Shown piece by piece: positions 35,423-50,173 of a DNA stretch of 64,000 nt. The notes under the pieces were generated by a model. The model saw only the letters and a list, made by a program, of their open reading frames with translations. It was not told the DNA's origin and searched no databases. The first letter of the stretch is position 1. Every line of letters begins with the position of its first letter. The position numbers and the translations under genes were made by a program. The stretch is from NCBI GenBank assembly GCA_019915135.1, contig JAHLMK010000001.1, forward strand, positions 3,658,001 to 3,722,000, written 5' to 3'. This DNA is from Strobilurus pachycystidiatus (taxonomy: Eukaryota; Basidiomycota; Agaricomycetes; Agaricales; Physalacriaceae).

Positions 35423-37918
35423 ATGCCACTCGTCCAGTTCTCGCCTCTTCCGTCGCTCGCCCATCCCTCGTTCTGGCACAAGCTCACTGAGCTCAAACTT
35501 GACGTTCTCAAGCTCTCCGACGATCACGTCCCAGTGTCGGCCTCGTATGGCGTCGGCCGTCTCATCAAGGATCGAGAGGGAGGCGCGTCGATCGCAGTCA
35601 ATGCCAGTCTTGCTGTTGATGAAGAGAGCTTCACGGACGAGATAAAGTGAGATCCTACTCAGATCGATGTCATTCAGTGCTAAGTCCCAGCTCTGAAGGA
35701 TAACGACAGGCTCAACCTCAGCACGAGGCACACTCAAGAATTACAACACCATCGAGGATTTCAAGGCCGCGGACAAAACGAAAATTTTTAACGAATGCGC
35801 AGAAAAGGTGTGTCTCATTCGACGAAATCTACGGCTAATCTGACTTTCAACTAAGATTTGGGATTCCATCATAACGAACAAGAGCACCGCCGATCTCAAC
35901 TCTTTCACTGTCATAACATACGCCGATCTCAAGAAGTACAAGTACTACTATTGGTTCGCATTCCCTGCCTTTGTCTCCACTCCCGCCTGGCACATCTCCG
36001 ATGCTGGCTGGACCCTTGCCACAGACAGTGCTTACAGCAATGAACAAATGACATCAATTTACGACCAGCTTACGAAACAAGATACCAAATTACCCTACTT
36101 CCTCCTTCGCCTATCCCCCAACACACCCTCCCAGATATCCGTTGCCCCAATCGAGGCCTACACTGCCGAAGATACCACTATTGCTTTCATCGATCCATCC
36201 GCCCAGCCTCAGAACCCAGGATGGCCATTACGCAACCTACTCGCCTATCTCAGAGTGACTCATCCCGATTCCACCAAATCACTGAAGGTACTCTGCTGGC
36301 GGGATGCTGAAATACCCAGAGACGGTTGGAAGAGCTGTATCGGGGAATTGACTGTTGGCGATGGAAATGTTGAAGTAACCGCGCCCTCATCTTCTCGCCC
36401 CAACGCTGTAGGTTGGGAGAAGAATGTCAATGGCAAGCTAGGACCGCGCATGGCCGACCTTGCGCCTATGATGGACCCTGCAAGGTGCGTTCCCTCTACG
36501 ATGATAGTGAATATTCGTTCATGTACTTTCGTAGATTGGCGAATCAAGCTGTTGACCTCAATCTCAAACTGATGCGATGGAGAATCCTTCCTTCTCTCGA
36601 TCTTGACAAGATTGCGGCTACGAAGTGTCTGTTACTTGGCGCAGGCACTCTTGGATGCTATGTCTCGCGATGTTTGATGGTGATGAGTTTGTCAAGTACT
36701 TGTTGTCCAAGCTGATGCGGATGTATAGGGATGGGGAGTTCGGACGATAACCCTTGTTGACTCTGCTCGCGTCTCCTTCTCGAATCCCGTCCGTCAGCCT
36801 TTGTTCCAGTTCACCGATTGCTTGAATGGTGGGAAACCAAAGGCGGAATGCGCTGCCGAGAGACTGCGTGAAGTCTGGCCGGGTCTGGTAAGATTCGTCC
36901 AGAGTCCACTCTTCACTTCGACTAACGACGATTGTCAGAATGCTACGGGCCATTCTCTCTCGATACCCATGCCAGGACACCCCATTCCTGCTTCCCCGCC
37001 TACATTACTTGAGCAGGCAAAGAGAGATGTTGAGAAACTTGAGCAGCTGATTGAAGAGCACGATGTGGTCTACCTCTTAATGGACTCTCGCGAAAGCCGC
37101 TGGTTACCAACCGTAATCGCTCGGTCGAAGGGCAAGGTCTGTGGCGATCAATTTCTCTTTACGCTTGCCGCTGACAGTGGTATAGCTGGTGATGAACGCC
37201 GCGCTTGGATTTGACACGTTCCTCGTAATGAGACACGGTGCGCGACCCAAGGAAGGCAAGAAAGAGGGTGCTCTCGGTTGCTATTATTGCAACGACATCG
37301 TCGCCCCTGCGGATGTGTGTATGACGGTCCAAGATACTATTCTCACACTGACGTTGTCCTTAGTCTCTGACTGACCGTACATTGGACCAGATGTGCACTG
37401 TGACAAGGCCGGGACTAGCTTCCATCGCGGCGTCGACTGCCGTAGAGTTGATGATGAGTGTTGTTCAGCATCCCGACGGGTAGGTCAAGAGCGATGTAAG
37501 ATCTAGGTTTCCTCTGACGTGTTTCGTGGTAGCTTGTACGCGCCAGCCCCGCAGCCCACGACTGACTCCCACATTGCGGAAGACGAAAAGGGCGCGAGTG
37601 TACTGGGTCTGGTGCCACACCAGCTGCGGGGATACCTGGCACAATTCCGTAATATGCCTATCGTCGGCGCGGCATATGACAAGTGTACGGGATGCAGCGA
37701 GACGGTAAGTTTCATCATGTGTTGTTATGCAACTTATTGAACGTGGCGCGTAGGTCGTGAAGGCATACGAGGAGCAAGGGTTCTCAATGCTGAATAACGC
37801 GTTCAATGACCCCAAGTATCTCGAGAAGCTTACAGGACTGGACAAGCTCTATGCCGAAGGCGAGGAAGCATTGAAAGACGTGGAATGGATGGACGACGAG
37901 GAAGAGGAAGACTTTTAG
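35423..37918 (+). CDS. ATG7: autophagy E1-like enzyme Atg7
   Basis: E1-like activating enzyme for Atg12 and Atg8 in autophagosome formation. Start ATG at 35423 gives [20 protein letters not shown], typical of the Atg7 N-terminal domain. The ThiF-like adenylation domain begins with [16 protein letters not shown] (36.62 kb), followed by [20 protein letters not shown] across an intron and [20 protein letters not shown]. The catalytic cysteine lies in [14 protein letters not shown] (about 37.40 kb). The C-terminus ([21 protein letters not shown]) is acidic, as expected for the Atg8-binding tail. About eight introns, all frame-consistent. Confidence 0.93.
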
Positions 37919-38094
37919 GTTATATAGTGTACAGACGATGTAGGAATACAGTAGTGAGAGCAAGTAGAATAGTGAGATTACAGCATGCTGGATCTGGATT
38001 CTGGTTGCCATCGTGTGAATCTCGTGATCGGCAGGTTTCTGTGTCTCTTACCGCCGTTTGCTCATTGTTCAGGACAGTGACGGACGCATACCAG

Positions 38095-38165
38095 CCAACC
38101 TCCCGGACGCGTCCTTCATTTCTCTCTCTTTTCTCCTTTCTCTCTCTGTTTTTCTTTCCCTCCCA
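38095..38165 (+). promoter_or_regulatory. CT-rich promoter tract upstream of SPG1
   Basis: A pyrimidine-rich stretch (CT blocks around CTCTCTCTTTTCTCC) ends about 35 bp before the SPG1 start codon. Such tracts are common at fungal transcription start regions; function is inferred from position only. Confidence 0.4.
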
Positions 38166-38201
38166 TAATCCGTAACCCTGTCGTCTGTGATATAAGTACG
38201 A

Positions 38202-39040
38202 ATGTCGACATCCGCCTCCACATCGTCCTCCAGCACCCCGTCCGCCAATGCTGGGCCCAGCGGGCAGAACCTGCACCCGCACCTCGAGAACAACGACGAG
38301 AAGAACAGGTGCGTGGCGGCTGCGCCTCGGTGGGGAAGTGGCATATGCTGATGCCTCCGCCGCAGTGTCGTAATCAAGGTCGGGATGGTGGGGGACTCGC
38401 AGATCGGCAAGACGAGTCTGATGGTCAAATACGTCGAGGGCAGCTTTGACGAGGACTATATCCAGACGCTGGGTGAGCAGGCCGGCCCCCGTTGCGCCTT
38501 GTCGATTACTGAGATGGCGCAGGCGTCAACTTTATGGAAAAGACGATATCGGTGCGGCGGACGACCATAACGTTTTCAATATGGGATCTGGGAGGACAGA
38601 GAGAGTTTGTTAATATGCTGCCGCTGGTGTGCAACGATGCTGTGGCGATTCTGTTCATGTTCGACCTGTCGAGAAAGAGCACCCTGAATTCCGTCAAGGA
38701 GTGGTACCGACAGGCGCGAGGGTTCAACAAGGTGCGTGGCTGCTGTCGATAGCCGCCCTCTAATCTCACCGTGCACCCGCAGACCGCGATACCGTTTCTC
38801 ATCGGCACCAAATTCGATCAGTTCTCCACTTTCCCGCGCGACGAGCAGGAAGAGATCACCAAACAGGCGAAGCGGTTTGCCAAAGCGATGCACGCCTCGC
38901 TCATCTTCTGTTCGACATCGGCGTCGATAAATGTGCAAAAGATCTTCAAGATCGTCCTCGCAAAGGCTTTCGATCTCAAATGCGTTATACCGGAAATCGA
39001 GGGAGTGGGCGAGCCTGTGCTAATTTATGTTGATGTATGA
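38202..39040 (+). CDS. SPG1: septation GTPase Spg1/Tem1
   Basis: Small GTPase that triggers the septation initiation/mitotic exit network at the spindle pole. Start ATG at 38202 with a Ser-rich N-terminal extension ([20 protein letters not shown]). After an intron comes [20 protein letters not shown] (P-loop GDSQIGKT), then a second short intron in the switch region joining QTLG to [32 protein letters not shown], and GTKFDQF in place of NKxD, which is characteristic of the Spg1/Tem1 family. It ends [14 protein letters not shown] with no prenylation cysteine, as expected. Four exons, intact. Confidence 0.93.
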
Positions 39041-39843
39041 TTATAATTCGGTGGAAAACCTTCCCTGAAGGAATGGCAACGCGGCAGATGATGAGGGAGA
39101 AACTATCCAGGTACTTAGCTCGCCACACATCTCCGTGTTATGGCGCTCATTTTTATACTACAGGTTGGTTGCAGTACACCTAGGCGCCGTCCCTTCTCTC
39201 AAAAACAATGGGATGGGCTGTACAAATATCTCAACGGACGTTTAGTCGAAGGACACTCAGGATATAGACCTCTTTCTCCCTCTCGCATACCCTTTTGTTG
39301 CCTTTCCTCGCCTTTCCTCTCCGTGTTCTCGTTGCAATTCTTCCCCTCCCCTCCCCTCATCGTGCAGTTCCATTACTTAACTTACTTATCCCCCACGAGC
39401 CCTGACCATTGTGTCGTTTACACTCATTATATATTTTCAATGCTATGTGTTCAAATTGAGCGGAATGCGGACGCGGGCGATATAAAGCATCGCAGACCTC
39501 TGTGGGCGCTGTACTGTGATTATAGTCTTGAACTACAGTGCAAACTTGGTGCAAATTATGTACTTCCAGCTTTAGGTTTAGTGAGGACTATCAGTATAAC
39601 GTAAGTTGAGAAGAGTCATGTGAGCTACGCGACCACAAAATCAAGGTTGACCAGGGACATTCATGTTGGGACGAACCCGGCCCAATTTCTGCAATATCTC
39701 CCTGGAACAGGCTGTTTCTCGCAACAAGTATCGAAGGACGGCCAGGTGCGTTGACCACTTGGTGGTGAACTCTAAGAAATAACTTGTGGATTATTCAGGC
39801 AGCCCACTCACGAGGAATCTAACTAATCTCGCCTCATATCATC
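39041..39843. other. intergenic with CT-rich segment
   Basis: About 800 bp between SPG1 and the CLIP-170-like gene. A strongly CT-rich stretch at about 39,270-39,360 (repeats of CCTTTCCTC and CCCCTCC type) may be part of a promoter. No RNA gene or ORF was recognised. Confidence 0.4.
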
Positions 39844-42800
39844 ATGTCCAAACTTCGACGACCAAGTGGTATACCCACTCCCGGAAGATCACGTTCATCG
39901 TCGGCCGCTGGACAAAATGTCCCCATCGGACAGTCGGAGCACGATGTCGAGGCCATGTCCAGGGCATTCGCAGATGCAATCAAGGCCAACGATCCCTCCC
40001 AGCACAGAATGAGCAGCGCCAGCGATTTCTCCTCTGCGACGTCGTTGTCTCCACCAGCCAACAATCACAAGAGCACATCTTCCAGACCCTCATCGGTGGC
40101 TTCAACATCGCGGCCAAAGACGCCTTCATACGCACGGCCCCTCAGCCGGCAGAGTGAAAGAAGCTCCAGTCGCGCCGGCCGTGCATTTGACGTGGGAGAT
40201 AACGTTCGCATTGAATCGCTCGGCTTTGAAGGGACCTTGCGATACCTGGGAGAGATTGACGGCAAGCCTGGATTATGGGCTGGCGTCGAGCTCAGCGGAG
40301 GATTCACAGGGAAAGGAAAGAATAATGGCTCAGTTGGCGGGTATGTCTGATTGTGGTTCAACTGTTCGTCTTCTTCATTCCTTTGTCCTAGGAAGCAATA
40401 TTTTGCTTGTCCGCCCAATTGCGGTGTTTTTATAGCAACAACCAAACTTTCCGCACCCACCGTTGGTCCAGGTGCCGTGCATCGGCCGCCGTCAGTTAGC
40501 GGCCGCCTTGAAGTATCGCACAATGGCCGAGTTACACCCTCCACCTCGTTCAGAAGTACCACCAGCACGCGATCAAGCTTAAGCAATGGCCGGATAACGC
40601 CATCCAATGGACGCGTTACTCCAGCCAGTAGCGGTCGCATCACCCCATCTTCCGTCACAGAAACGCCAGCAGCGAGAGCAGCCCGTCTTCGTGCGCTCAC
40701 CAAGAAGGCTGCCCCCACTACACCTGCAGCTATCAAGACCCCTACTCCCGGCACTCGTGCATCCAAGTATGCTGGGATGACTGCCAAGCAACTCAGCACC
40801 ATCAACGCTACGCCGGACAGCAAAATGGCCACTCCAGGCGCTGTACCACGCTCCTTGTCATCACCTGTTCGCTCGCCGTTCGCTACGCCTAAACCGCGAG
40901 CACCGACAACGGGAATCGGGACAGCTCGTGGCAGGATCCCCAGCAGTGTTGCCATGCCGCCTCCGCCCCCGCCGGCACCAGCTTCACCCTCTAGGTCGGT
41001 GTCCTTGGGTGGTAGCAGCATCGTTTCCGCAGCGGACCTTGATCAGAGAAGCAGGGAGCTGCAGGCGAAGATTGCCTCTTTGACGAATCCGCGTACCGAG
41101 GACAAAAGATTCACTTCTCCCGACCCGGACCATCGCAGTAAGCCCACCATCCTTCCAACCAGCTCGTATCGCTCATTTTCGTTCCAAGGAAACAACATCC
41201 CCAGTGTCCCTTCTTCTCCGAGGCGTACGGATACCGCACCGTCCTCTCCACGCATCGTGTCTTCGCCATGGCGTCCACAATCATCTGTGGCACTTTCGCG
41301 ACATCGACCAACCTCTTCACTTTCCAGTATCACGGACGAACGCGTCGACGCCCTTCTGGACGAGAACGAGAGGCTTCGGGCCGATTTGGAACGTCTGAAA
41401 GAGGACGTAGAACGCCTCAAGGAGGAGAAAGATACTGCTCAGCATTCCTATGCTGCTGAGGTGCAGGTCGTGAAGGACGAATTGGATAAGGTCAAAGGGA
41501 ATGCTGCTACGGCGTCCCAAGAGTCCGAGGCCAAAATCTCTAAACTTCAAAAGTCTCTCGCCGATGCTGAAGAAAGCAGTGTGTCGCAGAAGGCCGAGTT
41601 TGAGGCTACACTCTCGAAGAAGGATCAGTCCTTCCAAGAGCTGGAGGGCGTCAAGAACGGATTGGACGTGGACATCGTCAAGCTGAAGAAGACCATTGTG
41701 GATCTCGAAGACGAGCGGCATGATCTGATGGGACAGGTTGACGAGCTCCGCCAGGCTGGACAAGAGACGATTGCTCTCTACGAAGAGCGCCTGCGTGCAT
41801 GCGATGTTCAGAAGTATGACTTGGAGGACCAGATAGCCGAACTGGAAGCTCGGGTGCGTGCGACACCGCCTCCGTCAGGCTCACCCGCTCCAGTCAGCAC
41901 GACTCCCGTCGCTGCTACTGGCACAGAGATTGACAACGAAACTCTGCGAGACCAAGTGGTACACCAGCAGAAGAAGATTGCTACTCTGGAGGATATGATC
42001 GAAGACGCTCGGGCTGCCGCGGAGAAGGAAGAGTCGTCTTTGCGAGACCGAATGCGCAGGGTGAAGGAGAAGGAGGATGTGATGAAGAGAGAAGTCAACG
42101 AGAGTAAGAAGGAAGTTGAGGCAGTTCTAGCGAGGGAAGAAATCTCTCGACGCCGCGTGGAAGAGATCGAGGAGGCATTGAGGGAGAGCACTGTCGCCTT
42201 GGAGAATGCCCGGGCCGAAGTGGAGGGATTGAGGGCTGAGCTTGATGTAAGTGACCGTGGCGATGTAATGAGCGTCGGAACTAATTCTGCTCCCAGAACC
42301 TCAATAGCTTGGTCTCGAGCGCCAGCAACCCCGACGGAACTTTGTCTTCCAAGGTGGCTGAGGTGACGCAGCGCGCCTCCCTTGACAAAGATCGCTATGT
42401 TAGCGAAATCGCGAAGCTGCAGCAGATGTTGGAAGAGTCGCGATCGTCTGAAGACCCCGAATTGGCGAGGAAGACCGCAGAGGTATGTTCTACCAGGGTG
42501 AGATGATGCTTGAGCAATGCTTACTGATCCTATTCAGCTTCAAGAGATGACGGAAAGCCATGTTGCGGAACTGACTGCATTGCAACGACAGATTGACGAG
42601 CAGACGACCGAATTGGAGGCACTGCGGAAGAAACTCAATCGTGATGTACCTATCAGCCATCCTGCCACTCCGAGCAAGCATGATGTCTCTGCCGCCCGAG
42701 AGGAGATCAAGGGTCTCAAGTGAGCTTTCCAAGGCATTTCTCGTCTCGGTTACTTACGATTTTCCTAGACACATTGTGCGGCAGCTGCAGGAGGAGGAAG

Positions 42801-43691
42801 TGGCCGCTTCACAACGATATAAGACGCTCGAATCGGAGAACCAACTTCTTACGACAGAAATTGAACAGTTGCGACAGGTATCGTCGATTTTCCAACCGGC
42901 AAAGTCTATGTATCTAACCTCTTCAACAGGAGGTCAAAATCCTGGAGGACAATATTGATCAAAGCATCATGAGGGAAGAAGCTGAACTTAATGGTTCCAC
43001 TCCCAGTGATGCTAGTGACGTGCGAAGCCTCAAGTTGAAGTTTGAGGTGTGTAATTATTTCGCTTGCCTGTATAAAATGCTCATCCGCTGCTTTTAAAGG
43101 CCGAAATGGAACAATTGAGAAAGCGTCTGACTGACGCGGAGATGAAGAGTGCTAGGGTTCAACACGATGTGAGAGTCCCTCAGAGCTCAACGACTTCGCC
43201 GTACTTACCGGTATTCTTAGTTGAACAAGGAAATTAGCGAGTTGGAATCATTGGTGGAGAGCAAGGTATGCGTATCTTTCACCTCATCTTCTCGCGGTAC
43301 TAACACTGCAATCTCAGATTTATCGCGAGGTAAATTTATGCTGGCTAACTCGTGTCACTGGTACTCAAATTGTTCATAGGACGAATTGGAGCAAGAAATC
43401 GAGCGACTGAAAGACAAACTTGCTCGCCAGAAGAAATCTGGCTCGACGCCAAACCATCGTGGTGCTGGTAGCACCACGAGTCTCTCCTCGGTTGCCACTG
43501 CTTCCAATGAGGTGGTCTGCGAAATTTGCGAGAGACCAGGTCACGATATATTCAACTGTGATCTTCTCAAGGAAGGGACGACCACGCCGTCCATCAGCCT
43601 TCCGGGAGGGAACGACGAGCTGTTCTGTGAGGACTGCGAAGGCTACGGGCATCTTCCGCCTGATTGCCCCCATTCGTTGGATGTGTTCTAA
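39844..43691 (+). CDS. CLIP-170-like microtubule plus-end protein
   Basis: Microtubule plus-end tracking protein. Start ATG at 39844 (MSKLRRPSGIPTPGRSRSSS), a Ser/Pro-rich basic leader. The CAP-Gly domain follows (RAFDVGDNVRIESLGFEGTL, GELSGGFTGKGKNNGSVGG-type core, and after an intron KQYFACPPNCGVFI). A second basic Ser/Thr/Pro region (40.45-41.30 kb) precedes a long coiled coil (about 41.3-43.45 kb, for example ERLRADLERLKEDVERLKEE). The C-terminus carries two CCHC zinc knuckles, CEICERPGHDIFNC and CEDCEGYGHLPPDC, as in CLIP-170/Bik1 tails. About eight introns in the 3' half; intact. Best match is the fungal CLIP-170/Tip1 group. Confidence 0.88.
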
Positions 43692-43982
43692 ATACTTCTG
43701 AGGGACTCTTGTTTCTATGCATTTTTGCTCTGTTAGCGTATAAGTATGATACCCTTCGTTACTGCTGTCGCCACTTTCCTTCACGTTTTTTGTGTACATC
43801 TACATTCCCTAATATGTATTTGCTTTCTATCTCTATCGGAATAATCAGATGGATGCTGCAATAAACTGATACAGCACTGGCTTGAAGCTCGACACGCGTT
43901 GACCGGCCCTAAAGCAGTGACTGTCACCCCACACGCAACTAATAACGCCTCACAAACGCGTCTCAATACCTTGACCAGCAAG

Positions 43983-47220
<3,238 letters not shown>

Positions 47221-47657
47221 AGTCCTTGGTCTAGAGTTGTCCTTATTGTTTTGCGCTTTCTATATTTTGTTGTAATCTAGCTTGTATACGGTACCATCTG
47301 TGTTATGCACATCTTGGCCCGATTGTTCTAGGATCGTTGAGTCAAAAATGCGGGGGAAAAGTGAACAGACGAAGTATATTGATTTGTAGTCAGCTGCAAA
47401 GCATGAAGGTGAATGCAGCAAACTCCGAAGGAAGCGTCCAGACATGGTCTTCAGTAGCTTCGTGCCCTGCAACTTGAATTCCAATGGTGATGAAAGTCAA
47501 TAGAGTCTATAAAGTCTGGCAGGCAATCATTAGACTGGATATCTTCATATCTAGTCTCTTGTGTGTTGGATCATGAAAGGATGGGGTCTAAGTTACCATC
47601 CACTACACAAAGACTATATTACATTCATCCCGATATATAATTAAGCAGAAACACTCT
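47221..47657. other. convergent intergenic region
   Basis: About 440 bp between the 3' ends of MCM6 and VPS2. Contains no recognised gene or repeat. Confidence 0.45.
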
Positions 47658-48622
47658 TCACCCCCGTCTCAACGCGTCCAATCTTGCTTGTAGCGCATCT
47701 TCGTCGGACATGCCTCCTCCAGGACTATCACCCCCCGCTTTGTCGTTTGCGGGACGCGAAGCACCCCCGGGGGCCTCTCCAAGCGCAACCGGCGTTCGAC
47801 TAACAGGAGCAGCTTGCGGTACAGCAATGCCCGTGGGCGCCTCCTTGAGCTGTAGACAAAAGTGATCAGTCATTTTGCCAGCACAACACAACAGAGAACA
47901 AAACCCCACCTGATGGTCCAAGTCCACACCTATCTCATCGAGCACCTGCTTCAGGATCGCATCGCCCTCCGTCTCCTCGTCTTCAAACTCGTCGTCCATG
48001 ACATCGTCGACAGCTTCGGACATCATCTCCTCCTTCATGTCCATCATCGAGCTCTCCTTCTCAAACTCGTTCATGATCTTCTGGATACCCGGGAGGTTGA
48101 GTCCGCGATTCATCGATGCCATGGCCTATTCATCATATCTAGTCAATTGCAACGGCCTGAATGCGAATGCGGGATAGGTTACACGTGTGGCGCCCCTCAT
48201 TGCATCTGCCATAGCTTGGTTGCTGCGAAGCGTCTGTATCCGAAGCGAAACCGCCTGCAGCTGTGTGCGCATCTGGGTGAACTTCTGCACGTATCGCCGT
48301 GTCCGCACGAGGTCCTTCGCCATGATTTTGCATGCATTCTGAGTAGTTCGAGTTCAAGCTGAAAGCACAAGGGAGGCATGCAGCTACCCACCATCTGTCC
48401 AGCCTTGGCGCTCTTCTTGATATCCTGCACCAGCTTCTTCTCGCTGTTCTCCAATTTCGTGCGCTCGCGGTCCAGTTCGCGCTGCGCCTTGGTCAGGGCG
48501 CGCTGGTGCTGCCTCAGGCGCTCCGCCGGCGTCACCGTGCGGCCAAAGAGGGTTTCCTAGCGCATTGTTATCGTTATCGTTGGCGAAGATGAATTGTATA
48601 AAAGACTTGCGATTATGTTCAT
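47658..48622 (-). CDS. VPS2: ESCRT-III subunit Vps2 (CHMP2)
   Basis: Core ESCRT-III subunit for multivesicular body sorting. The start is inferred at 48622: a four-codon first exon (MNII) followed by a 55-bp GC-AG intron (donor GCAAGT, acceptor CTAG), then ETLFGRTVTPAERLRQHQRA, which is the family N-terminus. The rest: LVQDIKKSAKAGQ, KIMAKDLVRTRRYVQKF, QAVSLRIQTLRSNQAMADAM, MASMNRGLNLPGIQKIMNEF, MDDEFEDEETEGD and KQVLDEIGVDLDHQ. The C-terminus carries a MIM1-like helix (DALQARLDALRRG-stop), the Vps4 MIT docking site. Four introns, frame intact. Confidence 0.9.
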
Positions 48623-48704
48623 GATGGTCGTGGTCAAAGCCTCAGAGCCTGAGGCTGCGGTGACGACATCATCCATCCCAGCTTTACCCTTCTCTTCCAT
48701 CAAT
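48623..48704. promoter_or_regulatory. 82-bp divergent promoter VPS2/CTK2
   Basis: Only 82 bp separate the two divergent start codons, so the core promoters and 5' leaders of both genes must overlap or reach into the neighbouring gene. No TATA box was seen. Confidence 0.5.
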
Positions 48705-50120
48705 ATGGACCGTGCTCAATCGCCGTCCCACATCCCAGCCTCGTCGTCAAAATACCACAAGCCATACTTCACGCCGCATGAAGTCGATACTATGTCCCAG
48801 CAGCGCGGCCCGCAGGAGGACAAGGTCAGGCAAAAAGCATGCAGCTTCCTCGAGGCACTGGGCGCCAGAATTGGATTGTAAAACGCGTCTCTTCCATTTC
48901 CCTACACTCCGGTTTGTTCACACTGCGTTCGTTTTAGTCCACGAAGAACGATAGCAACGGCACAGAACCTCTACCACCGCTTCCATCTATTCTTCCCGCG
49001 TAAAGACTTCAATTACCATGCAAGTCATTGCAATGCCTCTCTCTCCCTCCGTTCTCACCGGCTGCCAGGACGTCGCATTGGCCGCAGCGTATGTCTCCAC
49101 GAAGATGCACGATACGCTCAAGAAGACACGCGAGCTACTAGCCGTGTCGTACGCCCTGCGCTACCCAGACCTGGTCGCGAAATCCAAGAATCCAGCTGGC
49201 GAGGTCGACGTCGACACCATGGACCCAGCGGTGTGTTGTGTTACTTCCCCAGCTATTAGCGGTGCGGTGCACTCATTGTTCATTGCCGTAGATGGTGGAC
49301 CGCGACCGCCAACGACTCCTAGCAATCGAACGTCTCATCCTAGAGACGATCTGCTTCAACTTCACCTCAAAAATGGCGTTTCCGTACGTTATCAAGATAG
49401 GACGTGCCATTGGGGGTATGTAAACTCTCTCACACACTCACTAGTAATGTTCTTACGGTGTTTCCCCAGCGGAGAAGAAGGTGGTCAAATTGGCGTGGCG
49501 GTTGGCTGCCGATAGGTAACCAAATCTCCCCAGCGTTGCTTTTGCCTCGGTTGACGTCTCTACAGTCATCGTACGCTGGTCGCAATCGAATACCCGCCCG
49601 TAACGGTGGCCCTCGCCAGTCTATACGTCGCATCTCTGCTGTTGACACTGGAGACGTCCCCCCCGTTGCAGAGCGCACAAGCGGTGCGCTCCCTGCTCAG
49701 CCAACACGGCCAGTGGGAGAAGAGATTCCAAGCACACGTCGAGGACCTCGATTGTTTGTTTCCTCTCTCTCTACTTCACTTCACTATTCTGACAACGGAC
49801 TAGGCATAGCCCACATAGTCCTCGATCTCCTAATATACGCCACCACCACCGCACCCTCATCAACCACCACCTCACCCAGCACCCCCTCCTCTCCCTCTCC
49901 CCACCCGTCGCCTCGAAATCAACATTTCTCCTCGGGCGAGCCAATACCATACAACGCAGACCAGCTCACCAGGCTCAAAATCGAGCTGCGCGAGCTGAAC
50001 CATAAACCCCGACGGCGGGCGAGTCACCAGAACGGCGACAACGACGATGCAATGATTGGCAAAAATGAGGGGAGCGTAAGGTTTTTGTTCGCCCCACCGG
50101 GGTTTGCGAGGGCGGTGTGA
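48705..50120 (+). CDS. CTK2: cyclin-like CTD-kinase beta subunit (Ctk2)
   Basis: Cyclin partner of the RNA polymerase II CTD kinase, acting in transcription elongation. Start ATG at 48705 (MDRAQSPSHIPASSSKYHKP); the tail of the first exon reads RQKACSFLEALGARIG and joins across an intron to RRTIATAQNLYHRFHLFFPR. The cyclin box follows (HDVALAAAYVSTKMHDTLKK, RLLAIERLILETICFNF). A second cyclin fold contains IGAEKKVVKLAWRLAAD and VALASLYVASLLLTLETSPP. A Ser/Thr/Pro linker and the tail VRFLFAPPGFARAV-stop end the protein. About six introns, intact. Ctk2 rather than cyclin H or K is judged from the spacing and tail and is probable, not proven. Confidence 0.75.
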
Positions 50121-50173
50121 TTCAGATATGTTGTTGTAAGATTAAGGAGATTATATTATAAGGGTATAGATAA

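Noticed and set aside
40065..41021. 318-codon open frame antisense to the CLIP-170-like gene
   Set aside because: It is a shadow of the Ser/Thr/Pro-rich coding region on the plus strand; composition mirrors the sense codons.
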